NCBI GenBank assembly: GCA_037953625.1
Contig: CM075652.1
Span: forward strand, 75,607,501 to 75,671,500
Direction: 5' to 3'
From: Crotalaria pallida
Taxonomy: Eukaryota; Streptophyta; Magnoliopsida; Fabales; Fabaceae
Length of the DNA: 64,000 nt
Every line of letters begins with the position of its first letter. Position 1 is the first letter of the stretch. Below the pieces are notes generated by a model. That model did no database searches and was not told the DNA's origin. It was given only the letters and a program-made list of their open reading frames with translations. Of this stretch, positions 54,746-64,000 are shown piece by piece. The translations under genes and the position numbers were made by a program.

Positions 54746-56123
54746 TGTTGATGTGCCAGCAAGTGGACTGGGTCAACGAGTAATATAGTCTGGAAGACCG
54801 AATATCGTCCCACAGGGATTGCAAATTGTTTCTAATAACTTTTCACCAATTCGTAATTATTAGTGCAACTTGTTATTGAAATTTAGAAGAGAAGAAGAAT
54901 AATAATAAAATAAAATAAGAAGATTGAGGAGATAAGATGTATAGAAAACAATAGAAAAAGGTTAGGAACTTGGTTTCATTGTATGATTCACTTATTTTAA
55001 CTATGATTTATATTTTCCTTTAATTATCCTTCAATTCATGGACAATTCCTCCCAAATAGCAATAGTTAGACGTCTCTAACATTACCCTTATTTTCTATAT
55101 ATTTAATCCTTGATCCCTCAACAAATTACAATATAAGAAAATATCTATTCAGCACAAGGGAATTAAAAAGCCATATAATCATCCAATTATATCCCTATAT
55201 TTTGGACTGATTATACCATTAATTGCATGGCCTATTCAAAATCCCAACTCCCGTTGCGAATTAAGAAATCCAAAACATAAATTGCGCGGGTTTATGTAAT
55301 AAAAACTCAATTAATGCATGAATTAAAAACAGCAAAATACTAAATCATAAATTAAAATAAATTACATCATACAATATACACCATGTTCCTACAAAGAGGT
55401 TTTAGTTACACATATAGAAATAAAGAAAACAGAAGCAAAGAGAAAACCTCATATCATAGACAATACAGGTTAACTCTCCAAGAGACCTTCAATCCTTGTG
55501 CCTTGCCTCCTTGCTCTCAATAGATGTTACTAACCTCTCTCTCTAATCCTAATTGAATTCTATGATCTTAAAACCTCCTGAAAACTATTTACAAATCCTC
55601 TATTTAAAGAGTAAAACAAATCCTAAAATAAATCTTAATTAAATCTAATAGATAAGGTCCATGTTTATCTTCTAATCTCTGACCAAATCTAAGATATGAA
55701 GCCAAATTAGACTTCTCTTCTTCTATTTTGTTTAGAATCTGGTCAAATTGGGCCTCCAACATGCACGCGCGCCCCAGGCGCGCAGGTCTGATGACAATTC
55801 CTTTTGCACACAGGCGCGCCTCAGGCGCACCTGTCCCCGCGCCCCAGGCGCGTGGGACCTACTTCGGCTCCGTTTTGCTCCGTTCTTTTTCCATTTGCAA
55901 GATCTTTTCGTCCTCTTTTCAGGTCCATAAATATTTTATCCATTTAAGCTCCAAAAAGTACCTGAAACACTAACAAAGGGATCAAAACGTTCAAAGGACC
56001 CTAAACTACTAAAAATAATTAAAATCTAATAAAAAGTCCTAAATTTGCTAGAGAAACAAGCCAAATACATAGTATAAGGGAGTCAAATCAATGCTCAAAT
56101 CTATATATATTGGACCCAAATCA
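54746..56123 (-). mobile_element. 5' LTR of the non-autonomous tRNA-Asp element
   Basis: The 1378-bp partner of 50518-51896. It is followed by GAAAG, the target duplication. The whole element is 5606 bp and sits inside an L1 LINE. Confidence 0.95.
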
Positions 56124-59100
56124 GAAAGCCATGCTATAAAACAGTGTTTCTGGACATTTACTCTATTCCAAACCATTCTATACAAAGGAAAAATTCCTTA
56201 CTGATTTTTAAGAAAAAGATATCCACTATTAACAGTGTCAACCCCATCATGGGTACAATCCACCTGTCATTATGAAAACCTGCTTGAATCCTATCTCTAA
56301 CTTTGATAATTTGCTTCCAATGCCAACCAGTACCCTGAGTTGCATTACACTCCCAGAATTCCTGAACCTTAATGTAGACCGAATGCATCCAACGAACCCA
56401 AAGAGTGTCTTTCTTCGTAGCCAAATCCCACACCTGCTTGCCAATTGCAGCCACATTCCAAATGCAACTATCTTTTATATTCAAACCTCCAAATTTCCTG
56501 CTTTTACAAAGATCATTCCAAGCTACATTAGCCGAATAGTGACCTGTGTCCTGCCTCCCCTAAAGGAAACCCCTGCAAAGCTTCTCAATATCTCTAATAA
56601 CAGCTTTCGGAATAATAAACACAGTATCCCAATATGCATGCAAACTCATAAGAACTAAATTAGTGAGACAACACCTTCCCTGATAAGACAACTTCCTAGA
56701 TTTCCAAATATTAATCCACTTAGTCACCTTTTCTACTAGTAAATGACAAGTGGAAACAGCCCACTTCCTAGCAGATAAAGGAAGCCCAAGATATTTAAAA
56801 GGAAAAACACCCTTTTGGAAACCTGTCATATGAATAAGATCATCCTGCCTTTGAAGTGCCATGCCTGCCATATAAATAGAGGAATTTTCACTACTGGCAT
56901 GTAACCCTGACATACAAGAGAAGCTATTGAAGCCTGCATCAAAATGTTAACACTTGCTGGGTGACCTTTACAAAAAATATCAAGTCATCGGCAAAAGCTA
57001 AATTAACAAGTCTCAACTCCTTACAAAGAGGGTGAAACCTGAAATTTCTATGATAAGTAACATGCTACAAGATTCTAGTTAAAATTTCCATGGAAAACAC
57101 AAATATAAGGGGGGAGATAGGATCGCCCTGTCTAATATCTCTAGAACCTGTAAACACATGAGACTGCTGACCATTCAGAACAACTGAATAGGTCACAGTT
57201 GTAATGCAAGCCATTATCCAAGCAATGAATTTCTCTGGGAATCTAAAAGCAACTAGCATATGTTCAATAAATTTCCAGCTCAGAGTATCATAAGCCTTCC
57301 TGATATCAATCTTCATCAAGCATCTGGGAGAGATCCTGCGCCTTTCATACAACCGTAATAAGTCCCGTGTAATTAAGATATTATGAACAATGTTTCTTCC
57401 TTTTACAAATGCTATTTGATTGTCCTGCACAAGACTAGGCAAAACATCATTAAGTGTGTTACACATAATCTTGCCAATGCATTTATAAATAGTATTATTA
57501 CAGCATGCTATAGGTCTAAACTCCCTGACATTACATGGATTATCAACCTTAGGGATCATAACCAAATTTGTTTGATTGATCTCCCACAGCATTCTACCAT
57601 TGTGAAAAACATCCTTTACCACAGCACAAATATCATTCCCTACAATCTCCCATGTCTCCTTGAAGAAACCTGAGTCATATCCATCAGGATCGGGCGACCT
57701 ATCATGATGAATGGAAAACAGAGTTGTCTTAATCTTATCATCTGTAATAGGCCTGATAAGTCTTAACTGCTGGTTACTATCTAGGATAGCACCCTCATTC
57801 ATAACATTCTGATCCCACTCCCATACACTCTGCTCTGCGGTGAACAAAGACGAGTAATACTCCTGAAATGCCCTGCAAATTTCATCCTGATTTGTAACTG
57901 TGATACCTTGCTCATTCTCAATCCGCATAACTCTATTTTTGTATTGCCTCTGCCTGATAAATGAGTGGAAGAGCCTAGAATCCTGATCACCTTCATTTAA
58001 CCAATCAATCTTCGCCTTTTGTCTGAGGAAAGATAAAGCTGCTTGACTAACTGACTGATAGCGAACAATAAGATCCTTCTCTTCAACATGCAAAGCCACA
58101 TCACATGGCCTAAGAATCATCTCTGTGAATAAACTGAAGTCTGTCTCTGAGCTGATTCTCTTGTTTATCTATATGAACAAACGCTTCCCTGTACAGCTTG
58201 GAGAGAGGTTTTTTCAAAAGGCAAATTTTACAACACACTTTGTACATGTTGCACCCATCACAGTCCAAAGCCCAAACTGCACTCACCATTTTCACAAAAT
58301 CACTATGCTTAGCCCACATGTTAAAGAATTTGAAAGTAGATCGCCTAGGCTGACACCCAGTCCCCCAATCAATAAGAAATGGAGAATGATCAGAAATCCC
58401 AGGCACCAGGAAATCAGTTTCAGCATTTGGCCACTGCATACACCAATGCTCATTCACAAGAGCACGGCCAAGCTTACAATATATTTTGTCCTCCTGAACC
58501 TGCTTGTTGCACCAAGTGTAAAAATACCCCTTATATCTCATATCAAATAACTGACAGGTATGCACACAATCATTAAAGTCTCGCAATAACGCAACATCAA
58601 CTGGCAAGCCACCAAACTTCTCATTATCAAAAAGGAAAGTATTGAAATCACCAAGAACAATCCAAGGAATTTGAATAAAGCCATGGATCCCTTTCAAAAC
58701 TGTCCATAACTCCTTCCTACTATCATGATCATTAGAGGCATAGACAAAAGTAGCATAAAACATAATACAGGACTGCCTAATCTTCACAAGGCAATGGACA
58801 TATTGTTCCGACCTACTAATAATCTCAACTTCAAACATATTCATCTTCCAAATTAGCCAAATACGACCAACCGGACTTATATCATGATTTGAAAAGAAAC
58901 CCCACCCAGAAGCAATTTTATTTTGAACAAACTGAAAAGAGGAAGCTCTCAACTTATTCTCTAAAATACCTAACAAACCTACACTGTAGACACCCCATTT
59001 TGTCCGGGGTCAAAAATTACAGAAATAATTTGTTTGGGTAAGATTTTATCCTCGAGTTTTTTTATATATAATTGAATTTTATAAATAAAATAAAAAAAGA

Positions 59101-60755
59101 TTTTGTTTGTACCGTTATTTTGTAATTCATGTGCATTAAGTTATTTTTGGGATTTATTTGAAAAAAATAATAAGAAACAAAATAAAAAGTGCATTGAAAA
59201 TTTTTGAGAAGAAAATTAATTGAAAAGATTGTGTCCAAAATTTTGACAAAGTCAATTCAAAAGATTGAAAATCAATTATTTTTAAAAAGAGAAAGATTTT
59301 GATAATTAATTAAAAATCAATTTAGAAAATTTTGAGAATCATTTCAAAATCATTTGAAAATCAGTTTGAGAAACTGAGAATCAATTTGATTTAATTAGAG
59401 GTTCTTTTTTAATTATAAATATTTGAAAAAGATTACAATTGATTTTTGACAAATTTTTCTAAACCTGATTTTTTTATTATAAGTAGAGGTCCCTTCCTCA
59501 CTTTAGGGGAGGAGGAAATTTTTTTTTGAAAAGAGGTGCACAGAAAAATTACAAAAATTAGGCGAGAGGTACACATAAATAAAAAAACACTTGTGCCCAA
59601 TGAGACTCGTACGTGGTACTCCATTTCCGCCGCGTCCGGTTTGTTTTGTCCTTCTAAGCACTCAAATTCAAAGTCTGCTGCACAACTCCCTCCGTTGCAG
59701 CATGAGGTTTGTCTGTTTGTTTTTATGATTATTATTTCTATTTATTTATTACTCTTTCTTTTTTTTTCCTTTTAAATTTATATTTTTATTTAAAAATAGT
59801 TAAATAATAATAATTTAAAATGTAGTCATTTTTTCTATTGTTATCTAAAATTGGTTGTGTTTTAGTGACTCAATTTTTCTCACCCAACTTTAATATTTGT
59901 GGTGAGATCTTTTGGACTTCTTCTCCGCACCAAAAATAAATATATAAAAATAATTTTATTTACAATATTAATAATTTAAAAATTTATATTTTTTTAATTG
60001 TTGTTCTAAAATTTGTTGCGTTTTGGTAAGTCGATTTTTCTCTCCCAAATTCAATGGAGAGATCTTTTGGGTTGTCTCTCCGCACAAAAATATGTACACA
60101 TAAAAAATAATTTTTTATATATATAAATTATAAAAATTAGAAGAAAAATAATTCTTTTTTAGATAAAAATTAAATAGATTTTATTAATTAAGTTTTAACA
60201 AAATGTGTTTTGGAAATCCACCTTTTCTTGCCTAAATGACAAGATCTTGTGCATATTTCCTCTCTGCATCAAACATTCTTGTAATAAAATTAAAAAACAT
60301 TAAAAGTTAATTAAGAACTACGTAGCCTTGATTCCTCATTTTATGAAGATACGCAGGACCAAGGGCAACCTTGTCAGGCACAACAATAAAAAACAAATAA
60401 TTTTTGTCAAACCAATTATTTAGGTCTTTTAATTAAAATCAATCAATGGTACCATTTTCGAATGGGCGAACGGGGTGCTAATACCTTCCCTGGCTCGTAA
60501 CCGACTCCCGAACTCGGAATCTATCTAGTTCGAGACCAATCTTTATCCATTTTAATTATTAATTATTTTTTCCGCGTTTTTTGCAATAAAATGCGGTGGC
60601 GACTCCATATTGGGTCAATCGACCCCCAGAGGCCCCGAGGGCGACTCGGGACTCCGGCCGCGACATACACTATATTTATTGTAAAAATCTACAACTACTT
60701 TTTGCTTTAGAGGGAGATTCAACCCTCTAATATTCTAAGCAGCTATTCTATTCAT
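56124..60755 (-). pseudogene. L1 LINE ORF2: endonuclease and reverse transcriptase, decayed and interrupted
   Basis: Read on the minus strand from an ATG at 60755 (eight bases inside ORF1's end), the frame starts MNRIAA, then a TAG at 60735-60737 where a Trp is expected, then NIRGLNLPLKQK. A solo LTR (58985-60665) interrupts it. The endonuclease continues with IPWIVLGDFNTF and VPGISDHSPFLIDW. RT follows: RPIACCNNTIYKC, MKIDIRKAYDTLSWKF (motif A), DIRQGDPISPLIF (motif B) and FADDLIFF (motif C, near 56990), then a thumb region. Stops and shifts lie near 58115, 57065, 56915 and 56560. Its 3' part is at 50387-50517. It belongs to the plant L1 clade and is inactive. Confidence 0.9.
58985..60665. 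mobile_element. Solo LTR inside the L1 endonuclease
   Basis: TGTAGACACCCCATTTTG... to ...CTCCGGCCGCGACA, 1681 bp, flanked by TACAC on both sides (58980-58984 and 60666-60670). There is no internal domain. Three degenerate units, each with an AGATCTTTTGG- or AAGATCTTGTG-like core followed by CTCC/CTCTGCA words, lie near 59845-59940, 60003-60090 and 60195-60290. Confidence 0.9.
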
Positions 60756-62394
60756 AAGAGTTTTGCTTAGAGGTTTTCCCCTTTTGCAGAACTACAACTT
60801 TAGACTTACATCTACTCCTTGATTTGACAGGTGTCCACCCCTCTTCAGTATCTACTTCTCCCTCAACACTGTCATGCACCTTCCCAGGTCCCGGCTCAGC
60901 CTCCAACACTGTCTCAGGTGTAGGGTCACTAGGATGCACAAGATCCTTGATTGCTTCAGTAGCTGACACTATATTCTCTTCAAGAATTGTGCCCTTCTCT
61001 AAACTTTCTTTGAGCTTCAACTTATCTACTAACACATCAACATCTTCCTGTGTACGTTTTTTTAACCACCCATTGCTGCTTCACCCCTTTCCGGTACATA
61101 GTTCCATCATAACCATAAGTTGAGCACTTAGTGCAAAGTATCGGCTTCCATTCATAAACCACTTTCTGGCTGATTATGTTGCACTTCTCATCCTCAAAAT
61201 AGATTTCATCAAGAAGAACTGCAGGGTTCACCTCTATTAAAACTCTAGCATAATTAATGCGGTTCCTCTCTTGAGTTACCTGATCCACCATAATTGGTGT
61301 TCTAACCAGACTTGCAATCTTGCTCAATGTTGCAGCACCCCAGTACTTCAAATTCAGATCTGGAAACTGAATCCAAATAGGCACACGATCAATAAACGTT
61401 CTAGCAGTAGGTCTCCCTGTCCAAGGTGCCAAGATCATAGGCTTCTTATCAAAGTGGAAGACACCAATATCCACAACCGTGTTCCTGGCCTCAATTGTAT
61501 TAAATCTAACAATAAAAGTCCCATCATTATTCATTAGGACTTTATCGATTCCATGGTGACCCCAAACTTTCTTAATATACCCATTAATCATTGGGAAAGG
61601 CGGCCGTGAGCCCAGAACGTAGCAAACCAGAGCATTTTGCCAATACAGGACCTCCTTAACAACATCACTATCTCCAATCTTCCCTACAACAACTCCTTCC
61701 TTCACTTCAGGCTGATGGTATGTGAGTTTCTCCCCAGCATTACGAAGCTTCTTGATGTCAAAACTATCCCAAATAGAAGGCACATTTGTATTATTAGTAC
61801 CTCATTATCCTTCAGGATAGATGCTCCAGAATTCAAATTCACACCAGCACCTTTGCAGGCCGCATCAGCTAAGGCACCAGGTCTGCTGGTCGCACCAGGT
61901 AAGGCACCAGTCTTGTTGCTGACCGCGCCAGGCAGGACAACCGCACCAGTCCCAACCGATCTAGATGCACCAGCCACCAATGCCTCACGCGCCTCATTCA
62001 GCGTTGCACCCGCGCGCACGCTGCTCCCTACCAATGTTGCCCCAGCCTGCGCCGCATAAACCATACCATCCAGCATCGCATCAGACACACGCATACCAGC
62101 CAGCGTCGCACCAGCCACATCAGAAGCACCAGCGCGCGCCTCCCCATCAGCACCAACCCCTGGCGCATCTTGATCAACCACCAGTGGCAAACCGCCTCTA
62201 CCCACCAATTTTCCACGGATCTCTTCCAAGGTTTCTAGGACATTTTCAACTTGCATGGGCGGCAAGCTATCCAAATCAATATCATCCAATTTGGAGAAAT
62301 CAATGACAATTGATTCATTGACATCCCGAGGGCAATCATCTTTCCTTGTTGTGCTTGGTGAATTTTTAGGAGGCCTTCCTCTTTTCTTTGCCAT
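60748..62394 (-). pseudogene. L1 LINE ORF1 (DUF4283-type RNA-binding protein), frameshifted
   Basis: The ATG at 62394 opens MAKKRGRPPKNSPSTTRK, an AT-hook-like basic start. An Ala/Gly-rich stretch follows with recurring AGA(T/S)L-type phrases (about residues 78-180). After a frameshift near 61790 comes a DUF4283-like region (IGDSDVVKEVLYW, GYIKKVWGHHGI, PIWIQFPDLNLKYWG) and a knuckle that keeps its two cysteines (CTKC) but has Tyr where His and the last Cys are expected. A second shift near 61040 leads to EEGWTPVKSRSRCKSK and the stop at 60748. Such proteins bind the LINE RNA. The frame is broken. Confidence 0.85.
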
Positions 62395-63000
62395 TAATGG
62401 TGGCTACAGAAACCCTAGGGTTTTTGCAAGAGAGAGAAGAGAGAGACGTTTTTCTTCCTTAGTGTGCATCATAAACAAAACATATTATAACTATATCTTA
62501 TATTACTTTTTTACTCTCCAACTCAATAAAATCCAAAAGTCAAAACAGAGTCCAATGGAGATAAAATACTAATCTTCTACATCAAAGCCGGCATAACAAC
62601 TTATTTACTTGTTAGTTTTGTTTTTTCTTATTTCATTTTTAGTTACTCACATAAACTAATAAGTAACTAATACTTAATGTAAAACACAAAAATGCTATAA
62701 ACATTAGCACTATCCTTCACACATCTTGATTCCTCCTCCAATCATCATTTAAACTAAGAGGATGGAAAACAATCCTTAAGTTTATTAAAAAGCACAAATT
62801 TTAATGAACCTTCTAAGAACCAGGATTTCCTTCCTTGTTTCTTCTCTATTTATTAAATAGCAGAAATTGCTCCTTCTCATAATGTCTGGACAAAAATCAT
62901 CAACAACAACAACAATGCATACAAATTACAATTCATTAATTTTCGACAAAAATGAGTCAATGCAACATGGATGGAGCATAAAAGAATAAACTTTTTGGAA
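62395..63000. other. L1 5' leader, then AT-rich DNA without a gene
   Basis: The first ~65 bases (to about 62460) are the L1 5' leader, CT-rich on the minus strand, with AAACCCTAGGGTTTC. Beyond it I see no gene. Confidence 0.5.
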
Positions 63001-63480
63001 AGAAATCATACCCAAATGTTATCTTCTCCGTATCGATCTTCAACATTCAGCGATGGTAGAGGTGTGATTTGCCATGGCAATTTGAGCGGCTGGTAGAGGT
63101 GGCCGCCGCGATTCTCGTCGGTGTAGTGATGAGAGTGAGGGAGATAAGGGAGATGAGAGCGGCTGAGCGGATGGAGGTGGCGGCGGCCGCGTACCATGGT
63201 TGTGGACGGTGGGCTAATGAGAGTATGAAAGAGAGGGTGTCCATGGAAAGAAAGAGGGTGGATGGGGAGAGAGGGCTGATGTTGTTTGTTCAGCTTCTAT
63301 TTTTTTTTTTGAAGTGGGTTGTTAAGCTTCTAAAAGAAGCTTCGTGTGTTGTTTTTGTTTGTGAAGCTTGTAAAAGAAGCTGTTTTTGTTTGCAAAATGT
63401 TGAAATGTTGATAATATTATTTAATGTTTTATTTTATCATTTAGTGTGTTAAGTTGATGAGTTGAGGACCACTAACAATG
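63001..63480. other. GC-rich patch with overlapping open frames
   Basis: GGCGGCGGCC-type sequence gives open frames on both strands (plus 63069-63452; minus 63244-63006). The plus frame has no ATG at its start and ends in a T-rich run. It may be the edge of a gene or of a transposon. I assign no product. Confidence 0.3.
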
Positions 63481-63538
63481 GCAAAATGGGAGGGAAAAGT
63501 CCTCAATTTTACTGCCCAATTATTAACACGGTAGATTA

Positions 63539-63796
63539 CTTCCTTCATTCTTGTTTATCTATTCTATTTCAATCATTATTTAGATTTTCAATACATTAAT
63601 TATGTTTTTTTTCCACTATACTCTTTCTCTATATGCAATCATTACCTTTTTTCCACTACTTACGTATATCAATATCCTATTGAATATGGGTAAAGATGGA
63701 AAATAACATTTATTGCACTATTGAAATAATAAAAAAGACAAATAAAAGAAACAAAAAACTTATGAGAAAAGGATAATTAATAAGGAACCGAGGGAG
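63539..63796. mobile_element. Stowaway-like MITE
   Basis: The left end (TA)CTTCCTTCATTCTTGTTTA and right end GGAACCGAGGGAG(TA) are imperfect inverted repeats, flanked by TA on both sides. The CTCCCTCNGT-type end and the 258-bp length fit Tc1/mariner-derived Stowaway elements. Confidence 0.75.
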
Positions 63797-64000
63797 TATA
63801 TTATATGGCTCATCTGATCTTCCCATTATTATAAATATGATTGTTTTGATTTGTCTATATCTTTCCTTTGCGTACCTAATTATCGATTTTATTTTTTTTT
63901 TATCAATTATCGAATTGTTTCAAAGCCTTGAAACAAGCTAAAAGAAAGCTGGATTGAGTGAAGGGGGGAAAAAGCTGAGGAGATGATAAAGACTGGCAAT

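Noticed and set aside
63069..63452. A 127-residue host protein
   Set aside because: The frame has no ATG at its start, is Ala/Val/Arg-rich from GC-rich DNA, ends in a T-run translation, and has open antisense frames. Too weak to call.

Overview
This is a nuclear window from a flowering plant. It is AT-rich and made almost entirely of nested retrotransposons, with no rRNA, tRNA or conventional host gene that I can recognise. The element types point to a eudicot: Tekay-like Ty3/gypsy, a Sirevirus-like Ty1/copia, plant L1 and RTE LINEs, a hAT relic and a Stowaway MITE. The repeat style suggests a legume, but that is an inference. Many frames that look open are shadows inside GC-rich or repetitive LTRs.

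Layout. (1) 1-8482: a young minus-strand LTR element. Its 3' LTR is cut by the window start, and its 5' LTR is 5245-8482. The internal region (2256-5244) has a PPT and an iMet-type PBS but no gag or pol; it carries one intact ORF for an AlkB-type 2-oxoglutarate/Fe(II) dioxygenase. (2) 8483-10640: an RTE LINE cut in its reverse transcriptase by that element. (3) 10748-16583: an L1 ORF1 relic, an LTR-like block (11101-13007), a duplicated segment, a TIR element (14335-15326) and unassigned DNA. (4) 16584-28969: a hAT relic split by a Sirevirus-like copia array, LTR-gag-env-like-LTR-gag, without pol, joined by a microhomology breakpoint to a 5'-truncated L1. (5) 30889-36706: a 5.8-kb TG...CA unit with target duplication AAAAG, probably a solo LTR. 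(6) 38635-50386: a decayed Tekay-like gypsy element on the minus strand with 3.6-kb LTRs. (7) 50387-62460: an old minus-strand L1, interrupted by an intact non-autonomous element with a tRNA-Asp PBS (50518-56123, duplication GAAAG) and by a solo LTR (58985-60665, duplication TACAC). (8) 62461-64000: flanking DNA with a Stowaway-like MITE.

The main candidates for something new are these. An LTR retrotransposon has captured an intact AlkB gene. Ten-bp near-palindromes lie in pairs exactly 20 or 21 bp apart in three unrelated LTR families. The gypsy LTR holds an array of nine hairpins that share the core TCCCRGA while their arms differ but stay self-complementary. A perfect hairpin with a GNRA-type loop sits beside the PPT in both gypsy-type elements. 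The tRNA-Asp element carries an orphan ORF and two PPTs.

All statements come from reading the sequence by eye. Family names come from remembered motifs; no database or alignment program was run.
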